Source: Saccharothrix saharensis (GTDB taxonomy: Bacteria; Actinomycetota; Actinomycetes; Mycobacteriales; Pseudonocardiaceae). From it: a DNA stretch of 64,000 nucleotides. The stretch is from positions 4,650,001 through 4,714,000 of the forward strand of contig NZ_VFPP01000001.1 in the NCBI RefSeq assembly GCF_006716745.1. Reading direction: 5' to 3'. Of the stretch, positions 40,980-52,751 are shown piece by piece (within the stretch, counting starts at the first letter, position 1; every line of letters begins with the position of its first letter). Below the pieces are notes generated by a model, which saw nothing but the letters and a program-made list of their open reading frames with translations, did no database searches and was not told the DNA's origin. The position numbers were made by a program, and so were the translations under genes.

Positions 40980-41795
40980 ATGGTCAGCATCGACGTCTGG
41001 AACGCCTCGGTCGACTTCCCGATCTTCGACGCCAAGTCGAGGTCGCTGAAGAAGCTCGCCCTCGGCAAGGTCGGCGGCAAGATCGGCTCCGAGGGCAAGG
41101 TCCCGATCATCGAGGCCCTGCACGACATCACCATCTCCCTGCGCCACGGCGACCGCGTCGGCCTCGTGGGCCACAACGGCGCGGGCAAGTCGACGCTGCT
41201 GCGGCTGCTGTCCGGCATCTACGAGCCGACCCGGGGCAGCTCGCGCATCGTCGGCAAGGTCGCGCCCGTGTTCGACCTCGGCGTCGGCATGGACCCGGAG
41301 ATCTCCGGGTACGAGAACATCATGATCCGCGGTCTGTTCCTCGGCATGGGCCGCAAGGAGATGGAGAAGCGGGTCGACGACATCGCCGAGTTCACCGAGC
41401 TCGGCGACTACCTGTCCATGCCGCTGCGCACCTACTCGACGGGTATGCGGGTGCGGCTGGCGCTGGGCGTGGTCACCTCGATCAACCCGGAGATCCTGCT
41501 GCTGGACGAGGGCATCGGCGCGGTCGACGCGGCGTTCATGGCCAAGGCCCGGGACCGGCTCAAGGACCTGGTCAAGCGGTCCGGCCTGCTGGTGTTCGCC
41601 AGCCACTCCGACGAGTTCCTGGTGGAGTTCTGCGACTCGGCCATCTGGATGGACGAGGGCCGGGTGAAGATGCACGGCGGGCTGCGCGAGGTGCTGACCA
41701 CCTACAAGGGGCGCGACCCCTTCGAGCACCTGAGCGAGGAGACGCTGGCACGGCTCGGCCAGTCGAACGTCATGAGCGGGAACGGTGGCGAGTAA
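40980..41795 (+). CDS. wzt: Galactan/O-antigen ABC exporter ATPase (Wzt/RfbE-like)
   Basis: The product is 271 aa from ATG 40980. All ABC motifs are present: Walker A GLVGHNGAGKSTLLRLLSGI, signature YSTGMRVRLALGV, Walker B EILLLDEGIGAVD and switch His in FASHSDEFLVEFC. ENIMIRGLFLGMGRKEMEKR is typical of polysaccharide exporters. There is no extended C-terminal carbohydrate-binding domain, as in mycobacterial RfbE. It pairs with the permease upstream; the glycosyltransferase starts four bases after its stop. Confidence 0.92.
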   Translation: MVSIDVWNASVDFPIFDAKSRSLKKLALGKVGGKIGSEGKVPIIEALHDITISLRHGDRVGLVGHNGAGKSTLLRLLSGIYEPTRGSSRIVGKVAPVFDLGVGMDPEISGYENIMIRGLFLGMGRKEMEKRVDDIAEFTELGDYLSMPLRTYSTGMRVRLALGVVTSINPEILLLDEGIGAVDAAFMAKARDRLKDLVKRSGLLVFASHSDEFLVEFCDSAIWMDEGRVKMHGGLREVLTTYKGRDPFEHLSEETLARLGQSNVMSGNGGE

Positions 41796-41798
41796 CTC

Positions 41799-42710
41799 AT
41801 GAGCGCACTGCCGAAGGGCTCCGTGGTCGGTGTCGTGGTGACCCGGCACCGCCGCGAGCTGCTGGCGCACTCGCTCAAGGTCCTGGCCTCGCAGACCCGG
41901 CCGCTGGACCACCTGGTGGTCGTGGACAACGGGCCGGACCAGCCCGTGGACGACCTCGTCGCGCAGTGCCCCATCCCGACGACCTACCTCGCGTCGCACC
42001 GCAACCTCGGCGGCGCGGGCGGGTTCGCCCTCGGCATGCTGCACGCGCTGTCACTGGGCGCGGACTGGCTGTGGCTGGCCGACGACGACGGACGTCCCGC
42101 CGACGAGACGGTGCTCGCCACCCTGCTCGACGTGGCCGAGCGACGCCGGCTCGCGGCCGTCTCCCCCGTGGTGGCCAACATCGACCGGCCGGAGAAGCTC
42201 GCGTTCCCGCTGCGGCGCGGCCTGACCTGGAAGCGGCGCACCGAGGAGCTGGGCGCCGGGGAGGGGGGTACGGACTTCCTGCCCGGCATCGCGTCGCTGT
42301 TCAACGGTGCCCTGTTCCGCGCCTCGACGGTCGACGTCATCGGCGTGCCGGACTACCGGCTGTTCTTCCGCGGCGACGAGGTCGAGATCCACCGCCGGAT
42401 GGTGCGCACCGGCCTGCCGTTCGGCACCTCGCTCAAGGCCGCCTACCTGCACCCGGACGGCTCGGACGAGTTCAAGCCGATGCTGGGCGGCCGGTTCCAC
42501 GCGCAGGACCCGGAGAACGCGGTGAAGCGGTACTACACCTACCGCAACCGCGGCTACCTGCTCTCCCAGCCGGGCATGCGGAAGCTGGGGCTGCTGGAGG
42601 CGGTCCGGTTCGGGCTGTACTTCCTCGGCGTGCGCCGCGACCCGAAGGCCTTCGTCGAGTGGGTCCGCCTGGTGCGCCTCGGCCGGCGGGAGCGCTTCTT
42701 CCGCAAGTGA
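41799..42710 (+). CDS. glfT1: Galactofuranosyltransferase GlfT1-like (GT2)
   Basis: The product is 303 aa from ATG 41799. The GT2 fold shows VVGVVVTRHRRELLAHSLKV, DHLVVVDNGPDQPVDDL, RNLGGAGGFALGMLHALSLG and the metal-binding DDD in WLWLADDDGRPADET. LFFRGDEVEIHRRMVRTGLP is the acceptor/catalytic region. In mycobacteria GlfT1 (Rv3782) adds the first Galf residues to the decaprenyl-PP-GlcNAc-Rha primer. The wzm-wzt-glfT1 order here supports that role. A 17-bp hairpin ends the operon. Confidence 0.85.
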   Translation: MSALPKGSVVGVVVTRHRRELLAHSLKVLASQTRPLDHLVVVDNGPDQPVDDLVAQCPIPTTYLASHRNLGGAGGFALGMLHALSLGADWLWLADDDGRPADETVLATLLDVAERRRLAAVSPVVANIDRPEKLAFPLRRGLTWKRRTEELGAGEGGTDFLPGIASLFNGALFRASTVDVIGVPDYRLFFRGDEVEIHRRMVRTGLPFGTSLKAAYLHPDGSDEFKPMLGGRFHAQDPENAVKRYYTYRNRGYLLSQPGMRKLGLLEAVRFGLYFLGVRRDPKAFVEWVRLVRLGRRERFFRK

Positions 42711-42726
42711 CACCCCGGTGCGGCCG

Positions 42727-42768
42727 CACCGGTTCGCCGACGGGGGAATCGCCGTCGGCGAACCGGTG
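42727..42768. terminator. Terminator of the wzm-wzt-glfT1 operon
   Basis: 17-bp perfect arms (42727-42743, 42752-42768) surround an 8-base loop, 16 bases after the stop at 42710. Confidence 0.8.
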
Positions 42769-42803
42769 TTGCCCCCACCCCGGCACAGCGGTGGACTGTG
42801 CGC

Positions 42804-43022
42804 ATGACCTCTTCTGAAGCGCGTAAGACGCGGACCCTCGTGCTGCACCTCGCGGCCAACCCCAACCCGATCTCGATCCGGCTCACCCCGGACGCCGCGG
42901 CGGACCTGGAGCCACGCCTGGTGCAGGTCGTGCGGAACGGGCACACCCATGCGGTGGCCACCGTCGACGGCCACGAGTTCGTGGTGAACTTCGCCCACGT
43001 GGTCGCCGCCCATTTCGCATAA
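42804..43022 (+). CDS. Small hypothetical protein
   Basis: The product is 72 aa from ATG 42804; GTG 42798 is an in-frame alternative. It reads TLVLHLAANPNPISIRLTPD and GHTHAVATVDGHEFVVNFAH, suggesting a compact beta domain. No strong ribosome site is visible, but codon use matches the neighbours. Function unknown. Confidence 0.5.
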   Translation: MTSSEARKTRTLVLHLAANPNPISIRLTPDAAADLEPRLVQVVRNGHTHAVATVDGHEFVVNFAHVVAAHFA

Positions 43023-43033
43023 CCCAAATCCAC

Positions 43034-43178
43034 CGTGGACGCGCGCGGTCCGGTAAGGTTGCTCCCAGGGACGTCGCAGATGCGGTTGCGATACCTTCGA
43101 ATCGAGGCTAAACCCCTGGTAGACGCGCGGGGCACGGCGAGGTTGCCCGTGGATGCCAGGACGATACATTCGAATTAT
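43034..43178. repeat. Imperfect duplication upstream of the surface-protein gene
   Basis: Two units, about 43034-43104 and 43118-43178, share GACGCGCG..., a GGTTGC core, AGG(G)ACG and GATAC(C/A)TTCGAAT in the same order. The second lacks about 17 bases. They may carry duplicated promoters or binding sites for the gene at 43325. Confidence 0.45.
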
Positions 43179-43324
43179 CCAAATCTCTGAAGGACGTCCG
43201 ATCCGGCACCGCGGTTGCGCCTGAATGGCAAAGTCGGATTGAAAGCACATTCGCTGGCATTACCCCCGATTCCCCGGCAGACTCATTCTTGTCAGCAGGG
43301 GGAACACCACCCAGGGGGAAAGAA

Positions 43325-44407
43325 ATGAACATCCGGACCACCACTCGCCGGGTCGCCACCGCCGCGGCGGTCGCCGCTCCGCTCGCCCTCATCGCGGCCG
43401 CTCCCGCGCTCGCCGAGGACGATGCCGCCGCCCGGGGGCAGGGCAACAGCATCTCCGGCGTGGCGTGGCTCGACCAGAACAGCGACGGGTTCCGGGACGC
43501 GGGGGAGCCCGGATTCGCCGGCCACACGATGTACCTGGTGGACACCGACATCGCCGTCAAGACCGACGAGAGCGGGCGCTACACCTTCACCGGCCTCAAG
43601 CCGGGCCACAGCTACCGGGTCGGCTCGATGGACCGGTCGATGCTCGACGGCCACGGCTGGTCGCCGCTGCGGTCCCTGTCGCCCAACGGCTCGGACTTCT
43701 CCCCGACCGACGGCAAGGCGAGCTTCGTGGCCGGTGAGCAGAACGCGGACACCGGTCTGGTCCTGACCGTCAACGACTACCGCACGTCGCAGATCATCGT
43801 CTCGCTGCCCGACCACACCACGAAGCCCGTCTACCAGGTCGGCGACGTGGTGGACATCGTGGGCAGCGCGTACTTCACCGGCAACGCCAACGACCAGTTC
43901 GGCGCCAGGCTCGTCCTGCCGGACGGGGTGCGCAAGCTCGAGCGGATCGGCGGGATGCCCTCGTACGTCGGCGATCACAAGCCCAACGAGGTCACGGGCT
44001 TCTTCTACGACCGCCGCTACTCCGGCCTGGTCGAGTTCCTCGGCGCCCGGGTGGTCGTGGAGCAGCCCATCTCCGCGGCCGACATCAAGCTGGAGGTGTA
44101 CAAGGGCGTGTTCGGCAAGTCCGACCCGGACCTGGCCAACGACACGATGAGCCGCCCGTTCAGCGCCGAGGCCGCGCCGGTGACCACGGAGCCGACCACG
44201 GAGCCGACGACCGAGCCGACCGCGGAGCCGACCACGACCGCGCCGACCACCACCACGACCGCGCCCGTCGTCGTGCCGATCTCGCAGAACACCACGCCGC
44301 TGGCCAACACGGGCGCGTCGGCGCTCGGCCTGGTCGGCATGGGCAGCGGCCTGCTCGCCGCCGGTGGCGGCGCGGTCCTGTGGTCCGGCCGGCGCAAGAA
44401 GGCCTGA
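43325..44407 (+). CDS. SdrD-like surface protein with LAxTG sorting signal
   Basis: The product is 360 aa from ATG 43325, with CAGGGGGAAAG upstream. A signal peptide ends at ALAED (about 31). One SdrD-B-like module follows (GVAWLDQNSDGFRDAGEPGF, TDESGRYTFTGLKPGHSYRV), then a beta-rich domain (about 150-280), a Thr/Pro/Glu stalk of TTEP repeats and the sorting signal LANTG-helix-GRRKKA. It is the smallest of three related wall-anchored proteins in the window. It is flanked by terminators, so it is monocistronic. Confidence 0.85.
   Translation: MNIRTTTRRVATAAAVAAPLALIAAAPALAEDDAAARGQGNSISGVAWLDQNSDGFRDAGEPGFAGHTMYLVDTDIAVKTDESGRYTFTGLKPGHSYRVGSMDRSMLDGHGWSPLRSLSPNGSDFSPTDGKASFVAGEQNADTGLVLTVNDYRTSQIIVSLPDHTTKPVYQVGDVVDIVGSAYFTGNANDQFGARLVLPDGVRKLERIGGMPSYVGDHKPNEVTGFFYDRRYSGLVEFLGARVVVEQPISAADIKLEVYKGVFGKSDPDLANDTMSRPFSAEAAPVTTEPTTEPTTEPTAEPTTTAPTTTTTAPVVVPISQNTTPLANTGASALGLVGMGSGLLAAGGGAVLWSGRRKKA
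44182..44260 (+). repeat. In-gene tandem repeats encoding TTEP stalk
   Basis: Twelve-base units of the type ACCACGGAGCCG repeat several times and encode the stalk before LANTG. Coding low complexity. Confidence 0.7.
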
Positions 44408-44438
44408 CCCCGGCGCAGGGCTGACAAGGGGGACGTGA

Positions 44439-44476
44439 CGCGAACGCCCGGCCGGTGATCCGGCCGGGCGTTCGCG
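44439..44476. terminator. Bidirectional terminator between surface-protein gene and glf
   Basis: 17-bp perfect arms (44439-44455, 44460-44476) with a TGAT loop lie between two convergent genes. Confidence 0.8.
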
Positions 44477-44497
44477 TGCGCGGTGGGGGGCGGTACG

Positions 44498-46687
<2,190 letters not shown>

Positions 46688-46691
<4 letters not shown>

Positions 46692-48337
46692 GAGAGCCAT
46701 CCTTGGTAGGTTTCGCGGACCCAGGTCCGGGCGTCGGGCAGCGCGGCGAACGCGGCGGCCTTGCCTGCCTGTTCGTCCAACCAGACCTTCCGCTGCTCCG
46801 GCGAGGTGATCATGGTGCGGATCCGCTCGGCGGCGGTGGAGATGAACGGGTAGGGGTGCCTGGGCACCAGCAGGTCCTCGGCGATGAGGGACGCCTGTGA
46901 GCCCACGTCGGTCGAGACGACCGGCACGCCCGCGGCGGTCGCCTCGAAGGTGGTCAGCGTCAGGCCCTCGTTGTCCGACGAGATGACCAGCACGTCCGCG
47001 TCCGACAGCGTCCGCGACACCGGCTGGTCCGAGCCGCGCAGCTCCAGCACCGGCGCCAGGCCGAGCCGGGCGACGAGGCCGTGCACCTCGCCCGACAGCT
47101 CGCCGTCGCCGTGCACGATGAACCGCATGTCGCCGGGCGAGGACTCCTTGAGCGCGGCGGCGAGCTGCAGGAACAGGTAGGGGCGCTTCTGCTGGGTGAA
47201 CCGGCCGACGAACGCCACCGTGAACGTGCCGTCCTGCGGCTTGCTCACCGGGGTGGTCCGGTCGAGGCCGCCGGTGGTGAGGTTCGCCAGCGTGGCGAGC
47301 TTCACCCGGGCGGGGTCGATGCCCTGCTTGCCGACCAGGTAGTCGCGCAGCATCGGCGAGATGACGTGGTGGGTGTCGATCACGTTCGTCATGCGCACCG
47401 AGATGTCGACGAAGCCGCCGGTCCGCCACTCCAGGATGTGCAGCGAGTCGACCACCGGGATGTCCGGGCGGATCGACTTGATCCACGGCAGCCGCTGCGC
47501 GAGCCACGTGCTGTGGTGCAGGTGGATCCCGCGCACGTCGTAGGCCGACAGCACACCGTTGAGGAACGCCGACTCCTGCTCCGGAGCGGTCGGCAGGGTC
47601 AGCGGCACGACCACCGCGCCGTCGAGCTCGGGCCGGGTGATCCACGGGTGCGTCGACGGCCGGTCGGTCACCACGATCGGGGTGAACCCCGCCTCGCGGG
47701 CGATCTTGATCGTCTCGAGCGCGAACCGCTCCGCGCCGCCGAGCTCCAGCCAGTGGACGCCGAACAGGATGGCGGGCTCGGTGCCGTGCGGGGTGGCCTC
47801 GGCGCCCCTGGCCAGCCGGACCGGCGCCTTGCGCGGCACCTCGCGGCTGCGGTAGCGGCGCTCGGTGACGTCCGTGCGGTACTGCCGCAGCACGTCGAAC
47901 TGCACGGGCGCGACGAAGCGCACCGAGCGGCGCACCTTGCCGAGCAGGCCGGTCAGCTGGTGGTAGGCGGACGCGGTCTCCGGCTCGCCGCCGAGGTCGA
48001 TGGCGAGGTCGATCAGGCCCTTGGCGCCGGTGGAGGTCGCGGTGGTGTGCACCGTGCTGCGCACCACGATGGAACCGACGACCTCGCGGTCGTCCTCCCA
48101 CTCGATGGAGCGCACCTCCTCGTCGGTCAGGGAGGGCATCGTGCCCTTCGGACCGCGCAGGACGGTCAGGCGGAAGGTGTCACCCGGTCCGGCCAGCGCG
48201 TGGAAGTTGGCGGCTCCGATGACCAGGCGGCGTTCCCGCTCGTCCAGGAGACCGCGGCCCTCGACGAGGCCGACACCGGTCTCGTCGAGCACCTCGAAAG
48301 GAGTGCTCGGGTTCGCGTTACGCGTCGGCTCAGTCAC
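46688..48337 (-). CDS. GT4-type glycosyltransferase with N-terminal extension
   Basis: The product is 549 aa from ATG 48337. Residues 1-190 form an extra N-terminal domain (RLVIGAANFHALAGPGDTFR, SIVVRSTVHTTATSTG) I cannot assign. From about 190 a GT-B fold begins: LFGVHWLELGGAERFALETI, IPVVDSLHILEWR, FTVAFVGRFTQQKRPYLFLQ and the donor site VLVISSDNEGLTLTTFEATA ending AGVPVVST. It is first in the two-gene operon with the GT2, so both probably extend the same glycan. Confidence 0.82.
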
Positions 48338-48598
48338 AGCTCTCGAAGGGGTAACGCACGCGGACGTGCTCGGACACGGTCTGGAACAGTGATGATGCTA
48401 CCGAAGTCCCGGCGGCGGCCACCGCCTGGTGCGACTCGGCGGCCGCAGGGGGGCGGCCCGTCCGGGCTGCGGAAATCCCCGGTGGCATTTCACTCGTTCG
48501 AGTGCTTGCCGGTCGACCGGCTGAGGAGAAGGCCGCGTGAGCGCTCAAGTATGTTGCCCCGGGGCAACCCGAGGCCGTACGCCGCACAAGGGGGCTTG

Positions 48599-50569
48599 AT
48601 GCTCGACATCGTGACCGACACCGCCCAGGTCACGCTCGTGGCCACCGCGGTGACGGCAGCACTGCTGTGGCTGCCCGGCGCGGTGCTCGCCGCGCTGGTC
48701 GGGCTGCGCGGCTGGCTGCTCGCGGGTGTCGCCCCCGCCGTGACGATGGGCCTGGTCGCGCTCGCCGCGCCGCTCGCCTCCGGGCTGGGCCTGCGCTGGA
48801 ACACGCTGTACTTCCTGTCGTTCACCGCCCTCGTCGTCGTGCTCGCCGCGGGCGGCCTGGTACTCCTGCGCCGACGCGGCCTGCCGCTCTCGACCCCGCT
48901 GATCCCGTGGTCGCGGCTGGGCTCGCTGAGCGTGCTCGCGGGCGTCGTGGTGGGCTTCGGCATCGCGGTGGTGCTGGTGCACGAGGCCACGAAGGGCATC
49001 GGCTCGGTCCCGCAGGCCTGGGACGCGCCGTTCCACGGCAACGCCATCCGCCGGATCGCCGAGACCGGCCAGTCCGGCACCAGGGTGCTCGGCTGGATCG
49101 ACCAGCCCGACAGCCCGGCCGGCGCCTTCTACCCGCACGTCTACCACTGCTTCGAAGCGCTGATCTACCAGCTCACCGACGCGGGCGTGCCCCGCGTGAT
49201 GAACACCGGGATGCTGGTCACCACCTCGCTGGTGGTGCCGCTGGGCACGGTCGCGCTGGTCCGCGCGGTCGGCGGCAACGCCGGGTTCGCGGCGGCGGCG
49301 GCACTGGTGTCCACGTCGTTCGCCAACTACCCCTGGGACCTCTACCAGTGGGGCCAGCTGTTCCCGTACGCGGCGGGCCTGTCGCTGGTGCTGCCCTTCC
49401 TCGCGCTGATGGCGCACTGGCTGGGTTCCGGGTTCGACCGGGTCGTGGTGCTGGTGGCGGTCGTCGGCGTCGGCCTGGCGGGCACGCACTCCGCGATGGT
49501 CTTCGTGGCCGCGATCCTCGGCCTCTGCTACACCGTGCACCGCATCGCCACCGGCCCCCGCGCGTGGGTGCGGCACGACCTGCCGCGGCTGGCCGGGGTC
49601 GGCATCGCGGTCGGCCTGCTCGGCTGGCCCTACCTGGTGGGCGCCGGCGCGTCGGCGGGCTCGACGGCCGCGTTCGACTGGCCGGCGGTGACGTCGCCGT
49701 CCAAGGCGCTGGGCGACGGGGTGCTGCTGGGCAGCGACGCGGACTGGCCGCAGTGGCTGCTGGCCGGGTTCGTGCTGCTCGGCCTGTTCCTGATGCTGCG
49801 CGACGGCGTGGTGCGCTGGCTCGCGACCGCCTACGGCATCTTCCTCGTGCTGTTCGTGGCCGCCTCCGCGATCGACTTCCCGTGGGCCACCGCGGTCACC
49901 TCGCCGTGGTGGAACGACCGGTTCCGCCTCGGCGCCGCGCTCATCCTGCCCGCCACCATCGCCGCCGGCTGGGGGCTGCAGGCGGCGGTGAAGGCGGTCG
50001 CGGGGCTGCCCGCCAAGGTCGACCCGAGGCTCGGCACCGGGCGCGCGGCCGTGGCGCTGCTCGGCGTGGTGGCGGTGCTGTTCGCCGCGGCCTACGTCGG
50101 CGAGACCAAGGGGTACGTGAAGCGCAACGCCGTCCGGCTGTACTGGGCGTTCAACAGCCCGATCCTGTCCAAGCTGGAGCAGGACGGGCTGCGGGAGCTG
50201 GCCGCGCTGGCCAAGCCGGGCGAGCGGGTGATGAACGACGGCGGCGACGGCACGGTGTGGACCTACGCGCTCACCGGCGTGGAGCCGGTCGTCGGCCACT
50301 ACATCTCGCAGAAGCCGAGCCCCCGGCGGCAGCTCCTGCTGGACGACTTCGACGAGCTCGGCACCAACCCGTCGGTGGCCCAGGCCGTCCGCGACCTCAA
50401 CGTGCACTACGTGCTGGTCGGCACCGGCTACATGGGCCAGTTCCGGCGCGCGCCCGGTCTGACCAACCTGGACGGACTACCCCAGTTGACCTTGAAGTAC
50501 GCCAACGCCGACATCGCGCTGTACGAGGTCGACTGGTCGAAGATGGCGCCCACGACCGCCACGCAGTAG
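48599..50569 (+). CDS. DUF6541-type polytopic membrane protein
   Basis: The product is 656 aa from ATG 48599, with AAGGGGG upstream; the frame is open much further 5' but lies antisense to the GT4 gene there. About twelve hydrophobic helices fill residues 1-500. A loop after the third helix has QAWDAPFHGNAIRRIAETGQ and FYPHVYHCFEALIYQLT, where Asp/His/Glu residues recall the first extracytoplasmic loop of GT-C glycosyltransferases. The C-terminal 150 residues are extracytoplasmic (NDGGDGTVWTYALTGVEPVV). In M. tuberculosis Rv3779 is a comparable membrane protein near bpa. GT-C activity is inference. Confidence 0.75.
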   Translation: MLDIVTDTAQVTLVATAVTAALLWLPGAVLAALVGLRGWLLAGVAPAVTMGLVALAAPLASGLGLRWNTLYFLSFTALVVVLAAGGLVLLRRRGLPLSTPLIPWSRLGSLSVLAGVVVGFGIAVVLVHEATKGIGSVPQAWDAPFHGNAIRRIAETGQSGTRVLGWIDQPDSPAGAFYPHVYHCFEALIYQLTDAGVPRVMNTGMLVTTSLVVPLGTVALVRAVGGNAGFAAAAALVSTSFANYPWDLYQWGQLFPYAAGLSLVLPFLALMAHWLGSGFDRVVVLVAVVGVGLAGTHSAMVFVAAILGLCYTVHRIATGPRAWVRHDLPRLAGVGIAVGLLGWPYLVGAGASAGSTAAFDWPAVTSPSKALGDGVLLGSDADWPQWLLAGFVLLGLFLMLRDGVVRWLATAYGIFLVLFVAASAIDFPWATAVTSPWWNDRFRLGAALILPATIAAGWGLQAAVKAVAGLPAKVDPRLGTGRAAVALLGVVAVLFAAAYVGETKGYVKRNAVRLYWAFNSPILSKLEQDGLRELAALAKPGERVMNDGGDGTVWTYALTGVEPVVGHYISQKPSPRRQLLLDDFDELGTNPSVAQAVRDLNVHYVLVGTGYMGQFRRAPGLTNLDGLPQLTLKYANADIALYEVDWSKMAPTTATQ

Positions 50570-50587
50570 GCGGGCGGGCGGGCACGC

Positions 50588-50593
50588 TAGCCT
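50588..50593 (+). promoter_or_regulatory. -10 box TAGCCT upstream of the GT2-DUF2304 pair
   Basis: TAGCCT lies 53 bases before GTG 50647, which has its own AAGGAGG, so this transcript would have a short leader. Confidence 0.4.
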
Positions 50594-50646
50594 TATCCGG
50601 CAGAACACCCCAACCAGCTCGTGCAAGCTCGGCTAAGGAGGCCGCT

Positions 50647-51336
50647 GTGGCGGACCAGTCTGACGTGTGGCTGGTCGTGCCCGTCTACAACGAGGCACAG
50701 GTGATCGCCGACGTCGTGCGCAACGCGCTGGAGACGTTCCCGAACATCGTGTGCGTCGACGACGGCAGTCGGGACGGCTCGGCCGAGGCGATCCGCGGGT
50801 CCGGCGCCCACCTGGTGCAGCACCCGGTCAACCTGGGGCAGGGCGCGGCGATCCAGACCGGGGTCGAGTACGCCCGGTCGCAGCCGGGCGCCGAGTACTT
50901 CGTGACGTTCGACGCGGACGGCCAGCACCAGGTCGCCGACGTGCTGCGGATGCTGGAGCGGCTGCGCGCCGAACCGGTCGACATCATCGTCGGCACCCGG
51001 TTCAAGGGCGACGACTCGCACATCCCGCTGATCAAGCGCGTGGTGCTCAAGACCGTGGTGGCGGTCAGCCCCAAGCTGCGCAAGCTCAAGCTGTCCGACG
51101 CCCACAACGGGCTGCGGGTGTTCAACAAGAAGGTGGCGGACGAGCTCCGCATCACGCTGAACGGGATGGGCCACGCGTCGCAGATCGTCGACATGATCGC
51201 GCAGCGCGGGTGGCGGGTCACCGAGGAACAGGTCGAGATCCTCTACACGGAGTACTCGATGTCCAAGGGCCAGTCGCTGATCAACGGCGTGAACATCCTG
51301 TTCGACTCGGCTCTCAAGACGGGGTCCAGGCGCTGA
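50647..51336 (+). CDS. GT2 glycosyltransferase, polyprenyl-phosphate-sugar synthase type
   Basis: The product is 229 aa from GTG 50647, behind AAGGAGG. It matches DPM1-type GT2 enzymes: VWLVVPVYNEAQVIADVVRN, VCVDDGSRDGSAEAIRGSG, NLGQGAAIQTGVEYARSQPG, FDADGQHQVADVLRML and DAHNGLRVFNKKVADEL. No membrane helices follow. Such enzymes load polyprenyl phosphate with a sugar for extracytoplasmic GT-C transferases, fitting the GT-C-like gene upstream. A DUF2304 gene follows one base after the stop, a common pairing. Confidence 0.85.
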   Translation: MADQSDVWLVVPVYNEAQVIADVVRNALETFPNIVCVDDGSRDGSAEAIRGSGAHLVQHPVNLGQGAAIQTGVEYARSQPGAEYFVTFDADGQHQVADVLRMLERLRAEPVDIIVGTRFKGDDSHIPLIKRVVLKTVVAVSPKLRKLKLSDAHNGLRVFNKKVADELRITLNGMGHASQIVDMIAQRGWRVTEEQVEILYTEYSMSKGQSLINGVNILFDSALKTGSRR

Positions 51337-51337
51337 C

Positions 51338-51703
51338 ATGCTGATCCAGTTCCTGCTCATCGCCGCGGTCGTCGTGCTGCTGGTGTTCTTCCTGAAGAAC
51401 CACGGCACGACCAAGACCGCGGCCGGCGTCAAGATCGGCTTCCTGCTGTTCCTGGTGCTCGCGGTGGTCGCCGTCATCAGGCCGGTCGAGGTGTCCAAGG
51501 TCGCCGAGCTCGTCGGCGTCGGCCGCGGCACCGACCTGCTGCTCTACGCGCTGGTGGTGGCGTTCGGCTTCCAGACCATCAACACCTACCTGCGGTTCAA
51601 GGAGCTGGAGCTGCGCTACGCGCGCCTGGCCCGCGCGATCGCGCTGCGCAACGCGGAAGCCCCCGCGCCCAAGGACGCCGAGGACCCGGCGCACAGCGCC
51701 TGA
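51338..51703 (+). CDS. DUF2304 small membrane protein
   Basis: The product is 121 aa from ATG 51338, immediately after the GT2 stop. Three hydrophobic helices (LIQFLLIAAVVVLLVFFL, IGFLLFLVLAVVAVIRPVEV, DLLLYALVVAFGFQTINTY) precede a charged tail. DUF2304 proteins regularly follow polyprenyl-phosphate GT2 genes and may anchor or assist them at the membrane. A 27-bp hairpin closes the operon. Confidence 0.85.
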   Translation: MLIQFLLIAAVVVLLVFFLKNHGTTKTAAGVKIGFLLFLVLAVVAVIRPVEVSKVAELVGVGRGTDLLLYALVVAFGFQTINTYLRFKELELRYARLARAIALRNAEAPAPKDAEDPAHSA

Positions 51704-51709
51704 CCCGGA

Positions 51710-51766
51710 CGAACGCGAACGGGCCGGTCCGCCCCCGGCGGGGGCGGACCGGCCCGTTCGCGTTCG
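51710..51766. terminator. Very stable bidirectional terminator
   Basis: 27-bp perfect arms (51710-51736, 51740-51766) with a three-base loop separate the convergent DUF2304 and galE genes. Confidence 0.85.
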
Positions 51767-51767
51767 G

Positions 51768-52751
<984 letters not shown>

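Noticed and set aside
47081..48598. 5' extension of the DUF6541 gene frame
   Set aside because: This part is antisense to the GT4 gene and lacks membrane helices; ATG 48599 with AAGGGGG is the credible start.
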